Shown here: piece after piece, positions 28,017 to 36,868 of the stretch
How the letters are laid out: every line of letters begins with the position of its first letter
Position numbering within the stretch: position 1 is the first letter of the stretch
Assembly (NCBI GenBank): GCA_025201345.1
Contig: JAIXMG010000011.1
Location: 682,001-746,000 of the forward strand
Direction of reading: 5' to 3'
Length of the DNA: 64,000 nucleotides
DNA from: Thamnidium elegans
Taxonomy: Eukaryota > Mucoromycota > Mucoromycetes > Mucorales > Mucoraceae
Translations under genes and position numbers: made by a program
The notes under the pieces: model-generated
What the model saw: only the letters and a program-made list of their open reading frames with translations
Told to the model about the DNA's origin: nothing
Databases searched by the model: none

Positions 28017-29199
28017 TTAATTCTTTTTGGCTTTTTTAGAGGCAACATCAGTAGCTTTAGTTGACGTTCTCTTTCTGTTTGGAGTAGCTACTGGTCTATA
28101 TAATAAATCAATTAAAATGGTAGTCCAAAAAATAAAAATAAAAGAATACTTTACTCTTCTAATTCTTCTTTAACGGGTTCTTTCTTATTAGCAGTAATGC
28201 GAGATGATCTTCTAATAGGTTCTCCTCTGGACTTCTTCTCACTAATAATATAAATTTAGCATGAATAAATGAAGTCATGAAAACGTCTTTTTTTTTTTTT
28301 TTTTTTTTTTTCTTCTTACCGTAAATTGACTTTCTTGTTACGGGTAGCAAATGAAGCAACCTTGGGTTCTTCAGGGATAGTTTTTGTCTTTTTTGTAGCA
28401 GGTTCTTGGATAGATACTTCTTGTTTACCTGATTTTTCACGTGTTCCCTTGACAGCAGACTTGGGATGAGTTTCTTTCTTGACTTCTTCTTCTTTATCTT
28501 TATTTTTATTATCTTGACTATATAATATTAAAATGAATATATATGATACATGATAAATAGTATGCAATAATTTACGTAGTAGTTTCAGTAGCAACAGGAG
28601 TATTAGTATGCTTTCTCTTATTTCTATATAAATCACTCATTTTTAATTTTTATAACGTGTATGATAAATGGAAAAAAAAAACTTACGCTGCTGCATGTTC
28701 TTTAGTAGACTCAGGACGTTCGTTTTCAGGGATTTCTCCTTCTTCCCATGCTCTTTGTACTCTTTCTTGATCCTCAGGTCGAAGATCTTGCCAACCGTTG
28801 ATTTCACTAGGATCACTAAAATCTGATTTCATATTTTCAATAACCTTGGGTGTTGTACAGTACCTTTTTTTTTAAAATGAGAAACGGTATTATACACAGA
28901 TAAATAAAGAAAAAAAGTACGTTACCAGTGTCTCCATTTTATACCGTGGATATTGAGAACTTCGACACCAAGTCTAAGTTCACCCTTCTTTTTTTTTTGT
29001 AAAAAAAAAGGGGAGGTTAGATAAATGTATAAAGCATATGTCCATTTTACTTACTGCTATATTGTAATCTTCGCTTGGACAGGAAGACTTTGGACCATTA
29101 CATGCGCTTCTATCACTCTAATAAAATGTTTGTAAATACAAGTATTGCTATAACAAAAGTTATTGTATGCGTACTACCTTGGCATACTATTCATTATAG

Positions 29200-29241
<42 letters not shown>

Positions 29242-29299
29242 TACTATTACTATTATTTTATAAAAGATAAAGGTAACTTACTTCTAACCTATAACTCAT
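28017..29299 (-). CDS. single PARP-type zinc-finger protein
   Basis: On the minus strand from 29299, the exons encode MSYRLE, then SDRSACNGPKSSCPSEDYN, then KGELRLGVEVLNIHGIKWRHW and YCTTPKVIENMKSDF, followed by INGWQDLRPEDQERVQRAW. This is the DNA-nick-binding zinc finger of the PARP type, with C...C in the first exons and H-x2-C in RHWYC. The rest (about 130 residues) is basic, lysine- and proline-rich and probably disordered, ending SKKAKKN. No PARP catalytic domain, WGR or BRCT domain is present, so this is a stand-alone finger protein and not a poly(ADP-ribose) polymerase. Nuclear DNA-break binding is inferred from the domain. The gene has about seven introns. Confidence 0.82.
29201..29256. 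repeat. TTA/CTA trinucleotide microsatellite
   Basis: A run of TTATTATTA units grading into ACTATT units inside the first intron of the PARP-finger gene. Confidence 0.85.
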
Positions 29300-30058
29300 A
29301 TTGATTATGATAATTATTTTAAAAAAGAAAGAAGAAGGAAAGAGGGAAAGAAAAAAAGAATAAAAAAGGTAGGCGTTTTTTTTTTTTTTTATTGTGTTTC
29401 TGAGTTCTAAAGGTATGTTTTTTTTGTATGCTTCAGTATTCGAGCATAACAGGTTATGGCGTTCATTTGTGTGTGAATTTCCTAACCTGCAATATCTCTC
29501 TCCAAAGAGGTAAATTGCCATTGTTAAGGTTTGCATGTAGAAGTGATACCTTTTTTTTTTCTTTTTTTTTTTTTTTTGTATTCATTGTCCCATTTCATTA
29601 TATGATTTTCGTATTCATCCAAAACTCAAGCGTAATGAAAGCGTGTTTTATTATTTTTTTAGTTCGCATCTATCCTGCTTAGAACAAGACATTTATTAGC
29701 GGATATATTGATCTTTTGGGAAAAAATTACTTACTGATCGTCAACTTGTTTCAGTGACATGTTACACTCTTTTTGTATCTAAAGTTAGATTAAAAAAAAA
29801 TGCCTGGCCGGTATGTATCAAAGCAGATCGTATCTTTATAAGGTTCATGCGTTCATGCCGTTTTAAAAACCAGAGGTCAAGTGCTTAAAAATAATGACGT
29901 ACATTCGAACTGAATGGCTACCAATATTTGTATACCAGCAATGAATTGTTTGATATACAATCTGACTGGTGGAGAGGGGAAGTATTGCTCCACCAGCTGG
30001 ACTGTAAAAAGAGAGAGTGGAGAAACTTATATGGTACAAAAACTTCTATTTTATTTTT
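29300..30058. other. intergenic region PARP-finger gene / UTP25
   Basis: About 760 bp between the PARP-finger start and the UTP25 stop; both genes are on the minus strand. AT-rich with homopolymers; no supported gene. Confidence 0.5.
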
Positions 30059-32958
30059 TTATGCAAACATGAAAACATTCTTTTGAGCAGTACACATCTT
30101 TTTTGCGCGCTCGGTACCTACAACACGCTCCAACTTTAAGAAATCATATTTGGAGAATAAGGCAGTACAAGAAAAGGTAGCTTCTTCGGCAGCACTTGCT
30201 TCATCGAATTTGAGACCCAAAAAGTTGACAATTTCAGTATAATACATTGGGTCTTCAGGAAGACCATAAAATACAACATGGAAGGTACCACGAATATTAT
30301 ATCTTCTAAAGAAATGAAGTCTTTCTGTGTACAAAAGAAAGTTGGATCTACCATGGAAAAATTGAGCTCTTGATCTAGTGATTTGACTACCAGAAGCATA
30401 CCTAATAAAAAAATAATTAGTAAATACTTTAAAATAAATATAAAATTTCACTTACTCTGAACAAGGTTCATATGAATACTTATTATCTTCAAAATAGTTT
30501 CTTACTCTGACAAAATCAAAGTAAGAAGGAATAAAGATAAGGGTATGTGATTGCATAATAGCTGATTTACGAAGTGTAGGAAGTGTCTAAGATAGAAGTG
30601 TTAGGTTTTCAAATAAATAATCAATTATAGTGTATATATATATATATATATATTTACCTTTTCAATAAAGAATTTATAACGTGTGTCATTGATAGCCTTT
30701 AAAGAAGGTGCATCAATACGTGTGAAACTTTGTTGCACTTGAGGAATAACATCCATAATAGAGCCATCTTCATAAGTCTTTTTGATCTTTAATTTACCAG
30801 AAACGTTCTTTAAATGCTTATTAAATAACGCATTGAATTCAGGTGTTAAAAAGTCAGCAAAAACGAGTGTTTGACGAAGATATTTAGCCCTACATAAAAA
30901 CTATTAGTATTGAAGCAAGAGTCTTTTTTTTTCTGCAAGTACACATACTTTCCGTCTAAATACCAGCTCTTAATTCTAGAAATATCACAACCATGGCTAT
31001 CTTTAGGAATTAAATTGAGATGATCAAAGATATGTTCAATATGTTCCCAATTTTGCATTAAGAAATGATTGGTTTGGTCCAAAATAACCAATTCAATGGA
31101 AGATAAAAAATCAAAATCTCTCTTCTTGTCACTGTATAAATTATGTATTAGTTTTCGTTATTATCGTTATATATATTTGTACAAGAGCATTTACCCTTCG
31201 GTACCGATTAAGGTACGCAAACCCAAAGGGGAAGCAATAATAATATCGGCGTTATAGAAATCAGCATAGAGCTTCATAGATTTCTTTGCGAACTTAATAC
31301 CTAAACGGAAATGATCATCAATATTCCCTTGGAAGTTTTGCAAGTAATCAGCAGGTTTTGTGATATCGATAGCTTCGTCTTCTCGTAAGTTATATTGTTC
31401 GTAGAATCTGTTCTTATTGTCATGTTGTTCAGTAGCAGATAATTTAATTAAAGTATCGACGACATCAACAACTGTATTTCTGAAAGGTAAAATAATCAAA
31501 ACTTTAGGACGAGTGAAACCTTGATCACGCATTTCTCCAGCATCAGTTCCTTCCTTTTGAGCTTTACTAAGCTTAGCATTGTTCTTTAATACACGGTCTC
31601 TTGTTCTGAAACAAAAAATATGTCAGTATATTTATATATATCTCAGTTTTTTTTTTTGCGGTGTAAGTTCTACGTACTTGGTAATGTGATTCAAAGCATG
31701 AAGAGCATAAGTGTTTCTAATAGCTTTTGCATTACTTAAATCTCGGTTACAGAATACAACGTCGCGATAGTTATTCATTTGGTTGAACAAATTGTTTTGA
31801 AGAGGTGTGAAAGCACCCTTTCCTAAATAAATCGAACACATATTTAATTTTTGGAGTCTATCGTATGCATATATATATACATATATATATGTATGTATGT
31901 ATGTATGTATGCTCTCTTACCCTTTTTAACAACTTCCTTGTTAGCCTTGGGCCAACAGTTAGCGATACGTGTCTTTACTTTAACATCTTCCAAGTTTTCA
32001 ATTTGAGGCATATCCTTAACGTGATTATCGGCGACTGTGTTTAAAGCAGTTACATCGGTCAATACGTCGTCATGGAACATTTGAGGAATCCACTTCTTTT
32101 GTTCAACAGTTGAAATTTTTTCGTCAAAAGAAGAAGGTTGTTCATCGGCAAATCTAGCTTCGAATAAATCATCAGGGACTTCTTCTTCATCTTCACTACC
32201 GACATAGACAATTTCCTCTTCCTCTTCCTCTTCTACGGGGTCGGCAGCATCTTTATCCTCTGCTTCTTCGACTGCATCCTGGTCACCTTCATCTTCTTCG
32301 TCTTCTTCGTCTTCTAACTCTTCCTCATCTAATTCTTCACCTTCCAACTCTTCGTCTTCTAATTCTTCGTCTTCTAATTCTTCGTCTTCCTCCATACCCT
32401 CTTCATTTTCAGCAAGATCTTCATCACTAGCAGATACTTCTTCAATACCCTCTTGTTCACGTTTAATTTTTTTATAGAAATCCTTTTGCTTGGAATTCTT
32501 CTTTAATGAACCGATAAGTAAAGAGTAAGCAGAAGGCTTTTTCCAGTCTTCTTCCTCACTATCACTACCAGAATCTTCACTAGAATCGAATTGACCTTCA
32601 GCACGTTTCTTTTCTTCGTCTAATTCTCTATCTAAATCCTCTTCTGATACAACTCTTCTACGTCTATATTAAAGTAAAAATATATATCAGCTCAGTTTTT
32701 TTTTCTCGTTGAATAAGTTTCGATATATATATATATTTACTTTGTTGCCGATTCTTCTTGGTTTAATTCAAAGTCTTGAGGAACAAGCTCACCATAATCT
32801 TCGAAATCTTGCTTTTGAGCTCTTGAAAGCTTTCCGTACTTGACAGGAGTTTCCTTACGTTTGGGTCCTGCTTTGGAGGTTGAAAGTCCTGATACGTGAG
32901 TACCAGATACCTTCTTTTTGCTCATACTTTTACTAATGGCTGAACGTTCTTTTCCCAT
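30059..32958 (-). CDS. UTP25: U3 small-nucleolar-RNA-associated protein UTP25
   Basis: Nucleolar factor of the small-subunit processome, needed for early 18S rRNA processing (homologue of DEF/Digestive organ expansion factor). The minus-strand gene starts [20 protein letters not shown]. It has a basic N-terminus and then a very acidic region with repeated EDEELE units. The conserved core includes [20 protein letters not shown], the block [36 protein letters not shown] and [18 protein letters not shown]. The C-terminal domain has [29 protein letters not shown] text ([20 protein letters not shown]) and [19 protein letters not shown]. It has a helicase-like fold but, as in the family, no Walker A motif. 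At least nine exons; stop at 30059. Confidence 0.93.
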
Positions 32959-33374
32959 GGTGGTAGTATCGCTTTCGTTTCAAAGAAAAAGGGAAAAAAA
33001 AAGAAAAAAAAGCAGGAAAAATCTATAAAACTGGGAAAACGATTTCAAGTCACATAAGGATTTTAAGCCTCCAAATCATGCGTTCTGTCATTAAAAAAAA
33101 AGTATTTCATACGAGATTGTTTATACTTTACTAATTTCACCATCAACTACTGTCAGGGCTACAAATTCACATAATACCCCGTCATAACTACATTCTTTGT
33201 ACTTATAACTACGAAATTAAATAAGCCCATAATTATATCGTGATAGACTGACTATGATATAAATATAAAATACGAATACTATAATAATAATTAAATTCAG
33301 AAAGGTGTTTTATCATTAAAAAATGTCAGAGTGTCAGACAGTTTAAGTTAACTTCCAATTATAAATAAGTACCT

Positions 33375-33507
33375 GTCAAATTCCAAATAACTACGAGAGT
33401 CAATTCAAAAAGTTCTCGGGATCTTTCGCAAAAGTGATAGCATTAATAGGATTAGGCTATTTATAATGAGCATGTTCTGCTCCAGCCTCCTTATATGCTA
33501 TTAAATT
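33375..33507 (-). pseudogene. decayed coding fragment
   Basis: On the minus strand a protein-like stretch reads LIAYKEAGAEHAHYK, a stop, PNPINAITFAKDPENFLN, then further stops. The composition is clearly unlike the surrounding AT-rich noise, which suggests the end of a dead gene. I do not recognise the family. It lies downstream of, and on the same strand as, the signal-peptide ORF at 33958-34218, so both could be pieces of one degraded secreted-protein gene; this is inference. Confidence 0.3.
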
Positions 33508-33957
33508 TATTAAACCTGTGATATTAACGGTTATAAAATAAAAGTTATATCAAAAAATAAAATAAAAAAGTAAAATAACTAGATTGTTATTTTTATTAAT
33601 GAAAAAGTGTGTGCCTTATATACATATTATGGGTTGAATAAGCGCTTATCATTAATGTGAAACTTGGACAGTTTCAACGAGACATTAATGAATGAGCAAT
33701 TTGGAAAGATAAATAAATTCTTTAGAAGGTCAATTACAATAGTAGCGATGCGTATTATGTTTCTAATTGGTTTCTTTAACAAAAGACGTAAGATAGAGGC
33801 TTGTTGATTATAAATAATGTGACAATTATTTATGTAAACCAGTTATCTTCTGTTTGTCAAGAGTTTAAGCAGTCTTCTAGTTTTATGATCAAAGCGATAG
33901 AACAATAGAATATATCTGAGATTAATTTGTAAATAAATACTGTGATTTGTGTATAGC

Positions 33958-34218
33958 TTATGTAAGTGACATATGAGGATATGACTTGTATAAGTATATA
34001 TAAATTAGTATTATTGAAATATAATACGTAGATATAACAAAACCTCTATTTCCATTACCATCGTGCCGAGAATGCCAATTAATTTCCATCCGTAATTCAT
34101 CTTTCTTGGATTTACACCCACTCTTTATGATTTTACAATCGTAACCATCATAGACGCCTGCATAGATTGTAACTATACAGGAAGATATAAAAGCTATCAA
34201 CGAGTACTTGAGTAACAT
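33958..34218 (-). CDS. possible small secreted protein or 5' exon of a decayed gene
   Basis: An 86-codon ORF opens with a convincing signal peptide (MLLKYSLIAFISSCIVTIYA) followed by GVYDGYDCKIIKSGCKSKKD and a polar segment ending HDGNGNRG. The last ~25 codons (ISTYYISIILIYIYLY...) look like read-through into intron or non-coding DNA, and a GTTTTG or GTTATA donor could end the exon near 34048-34054. Only two cysteines are present in the mature part. Family not recognised. It may be a short effector-like secreted protein or the surviving first exon of a pseudogene. Confidence 0.35.
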   Translation of the reverse strand: MLLKYSLIAFISSCIVTIYAGVYDGYDCKIIKSGCKSKKDELRMEINWHSRHDGNGNRGFVISTYYISIILIYIYLYKSYPHMSLT

Positions 34219-34730
34219 TATTTAGAGAGTAATTGAAAGTAAAACTTTTTATTACATATATGATTTATGTTAGTTAAAATGCCAAACGATAACTATACCA
34301 CTATTTCTTATTAAAGATTTAGATATATTATGTTACTAATTTTGTAAGTGTCTTTGATATTATTCATTTCGTAGTAGCAAGTCTTCCTTTTTTTTATGGA
34401 AGCGAGAGATCTGTTTTTACTAATTACTTACCTCCTACAAAATAGCGTCTGAATATGTTCCTGCCGATTATATTTAAGGACCATGCAGTATATTTACAAT
34501 GCAAAGTATACTGAGCAAAATATATTTTAAAAACTCACAATACAAAAATATCGATAGAAAAAATTACTTTGATTTACATACAATATCGATAGACAAGCTA
34601 AACATAATATACGCAAATAGCTTAAAAATGATATAAAAAAATAGGTCAGCTGACATAAAACGTGATATTCACGTGATGTTTTAATATTTTATAATAAAAT
34701 AAATTTTAAAACAATCAAAATATATGAAAA

Positions 34731-34801
34731 GCTGGTATAGTATAGTGGCAGTACATCGTGTTGTGGCCGCGTCGACGCAGGTTCGATTCCTGCTACCAGC
34801 A
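34731..34801 (+). tRNA. tRNA-His (GTG anticodon)
   Basis: A complete cloverleaf without intron. The acceptor stem GCTGGTA pairs with TACCAGC (34794-34800), with discriminator A at 34801. The D-arm has TAGTGGCAGTA. The anticodon loop TTGTGGC carries GTG, and the anticodon stem has four pairs plus a T-T mismatch. The T-arm is GCAGG TTCGATT CCTGC. The extra 5' G-1 of tRNA-His is not encoded (the preceding base is A), as is usual in eukaryotes, where it is added afterwards. The retrotransposon island begins 69 bp downstream. Confidence 0.93.
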
Positions 34802-34870
34802 TTTTTATTGTATTTTTTGGCGGTATGGTGTATGTAGACGTTTTAGATGCGCGATGTTACGCTAAACCTT

Positions 34871-34950
34871 TGTTACATAGTGACTTACAACTTTTGTGGT
34901 GTCACAAATCCAAGAAGGACGCTCGTTGAAGAGGATCCTTCTTAACAAGG
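34871..34950 (+). mobile_element. solo LTR, first part (target of nested insertion)
   Basis: Begins TGTTACATAG and runs to AACAAGG, matching the first 80 bases of the LTR of the element that interrupts it but in the opposite orientation. The other half resumes at 41536/41540 and ends CTAACA at 41914. The whole LTR is flanked by CCTT (34867-34870 and 41915-41918), a 4-bp target-site duplication, with no internal genes of its own, so it is a solo LTR. Confidence 0.88.
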
Positions 34951-35398
34951 TGTTAGAATTTGGGATGTGGTAGAGTAATAAAATAAAAGGTAATAGGTAA
35001 TAGTAAGTTTAAGTGAGCACCAGTTCCTGTTTTATAAGTAGAACGACTTAAGTCAATAAAGAAAATAAAGGGTTTTGGTAAAAAGTACAATGGAAGGTAA
35101 GATCCAAGGGAATTCAGGAACAAAATAAAATATAAAGTAAAGGTAAAAATAAAAGAGCTGATTTAAAGGTCTTTTATAAGTTAAGAGAAGTATAAGATAA
35201 AGTTGTTTACAAAATGTGAATTGAATTTTTATTAGAGTATGATTTTTTGATGGTTATTTATATTATTTTAGATTATTACAAAAAAGGTATTATTTTAAGT
35301 TAAAGTTTAAAAGACAATCCTTGTTAAGGAGGATCCTCTTCAACGAGCGTCCTTCTTGGATTTGTGACACCACAAAAATTGTAAGTCACTATGTAACA
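34951..35398 (-). repeat. 3' long terminal repeat, 448 bp
   Basis: On the minus strand it starts TGTTACATAG and ends TTCTAACA, i.e. the TG...CA ends with a 5-bp inverted TGTTA/TAACA. Same length as, and by eye identical to, the 5' LTR at 41088-41535. The sequence just ahead of it on the sense strand (35399-35425) is not polypurine. Confidence 0.93.
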
Positions 35399-35426
35399 TA
35401 TGGGCTGGGCTTGGTAAGTTTAGCCT

Positions 35427-36653
35427 CTAAACTTCAGGTACTCCAACAAACCATTCGTAGCATTCATATTCATCAAGTCTTCGTATCTTGTTCTTCAAAG
35501 CAAGAGTTCTTCCAGCCTTCTTATTATCTCCAGTTAAGTTTCCAATATAGAAGCCGCGCAAATGGAGGTATCTTCCATATTCACTTTTACTTTGGGGCAT
35601 AGGTAGTTGCATGTGACATATTTTGATGATGTTTTCTGCCATTCTATGGATAAGCTCATCATTTCTTGCCTTATGTTCTGCAATAGAGTTCAGTCTTGAT
35701 TCATGCTCCCAGACATCAGCCTTAACTTCTTCGGTCATGACCATGGCATTATAGTTATTCATTTTTTTCTTCGACACCTCGTCATATGGTTTCTCCGATT
35801 CGATCTCTAGCAGGTTTAAAAAATTGAAATCTTCAGCTTTTTCAAAAGAGTCTTGTTGATTTTCTTCAGTTTTTTCTTCTATGGTTTCATCATCCGAGTC
35901 TTCTTCACCAGAAGAGATAATCGTTTCATTATCACTATCAACTTCCACGAAAGAGGGTTGAAGAGGTCCGAGACGAGAGTTAATATCTTGAGTAGAGCGT
36001 CCTTGGGTTTGCATTGGTGAAATTTGTTTAATATGAGGTCCTAATTCTTCATTTATTACGGTCTTTTTATAGTTTTCTTGGAGTTTCCATCCTACATTCG
36101 GAATTTTGTATATCCTCAAGCGATTCCCATGGACTATCTTGATTTCAGTACCACCTTCCTTTTTTTTTCTTTGTATTACGTAGCTTCCTTTCTTCAAGTC
36201 TTCAGATACCACGTATAAACCTTCCCAAAGATCTTCTAATTTTCCTGACCAAGAAGTACCCCGATAATCTCTATACCTTTCGACAATATCGCCGACAGAA
36301 AAAGCAGGCTTGAGTAATTTTTTTGTTTGTAGTAACTTCTTGTCAATTGCTTCTTTTTGAGATTTTTGAGAGGTCTCGATTCTTTTAATTGCATTTTTTC
36401 TTACTAATTGTAAAATGTCGATTTGTTTATTGGTTCTTTGTTTCAATATGTCTTCAAAGTTCAAATTTGTTTGTTTAGCTAGTTTCTTAGAGTCAAACGA
36501 TGTTCTTGGTTGATAGCCATATAATAAATAGAATGGGGTTTCTTGCGTAGTTGCTTGTTTTTGTAAAAACTTTTGTTGTTCGGGATCCGCAAAATTGGGC
36601 ATCTCTAGATTGGGCAAGTAGGCTTTGAGTAATTTTATATTTGTGTCTTCCAT
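35427..36653 (-). CDS. retrotransposon ORF3: integrase C-terminal remnant plus acidic tail
   Basis: A 408-codon ORF starting at an ATG. Residues ~38-55 (TPFYLLYGYQPRTSFD) match the very end of a retroviral-type integrase core. Residues ~110-175 (FSVGDIVERYRDYRG, then LWEGLYVVSEDLKKGSYVIQ and VHGNRLRIY) are the integrase C-terminal SH3-like/GPY-F region. The zinc finger and all three catalytic acidic residues that should precede them are absent. The remaining ~220 residues form an acidic linker (EEDSDDETIEEKTEEN) and a folded-looking C-terminal segment (HRMAENIIKICHMQLPMPQ, ending YECYEWFVGVPEV) that I do not recognise; it is not a chromodomain. Whether the ORF is translated separately or is a deletion product is unknown. 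Confidence 0.8.
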   Translation of the reverse strand: MEDTNIKLLKAYLPNLEMPNFADPEQQKFLQKQATTQETPFYLLYGYQPRTSFDSKKLAKQTNLNFEDILKQRTNKQIDILQLVRKNAIKRIETSQKSQKEAIDKKLLQTKKLLKPAFSVGDIVERYRDYRGTSWSGKLEDLWEGLYVVSEDLKKGSYVIQRKKKEGGTEIKIVHGNRLRIYKIPNVGWKLQENYKKTVINEELGPHIKQISPMQTQGRSTQDINSRLGPLQPSFVEVDSDNETIISSGEEDSDDETIEEKTEENQQDSFEKAEDFNFLNLLEIESEKPYDEVSKKKMNNYNAMVMTEEVKADVWEHESRLNSIAEHKARNDELIHRMAENIIKICHMQLPMPQSKSEYGRYLHLRGFYIGNLTGDNKKAGRTLALKNKIRRLDEYECYEWFVGVPEV

Positions 36654-36868
36654 GTTGTTATTGATAATTGAGTTTAAGTTTGAGTTGTACAGATTTTTGA
36701 GGTCTTTGTTTTGTTTTTGTTTTCGAAAGGTTATATACTTTTTTTGTTAATAGAGTTTTATAGTATTATAAAATGTTTGTTGATTTGTTTTATAGCGTTT
36801 TTGTAGATAATATATAGTCTTCAGCTTTTTTCGTCAATCAGAGGTTTTGGACAATTATTGCAATCATT

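Larger units (their letters stand above)
32959..34730. other. gene-poor AT-rich region with gene remnants
   Basis: About 1.8 kb between UTP25 and the tRNA gene. Apart from the two minus-strand items listed separately (33375-33507 and 33958-34218) I see no gene. Very AT-rich, and an obvious decay zone next to the retrotransposon island. Confidence 0.5.

Noticed and set aside
35427..36653. ORF3 of the retroelement considered as an envelope gene
   Set aside because: No signal peptide or transmembrane segment; its N-terminal half aligns with the end of an integrase instead.
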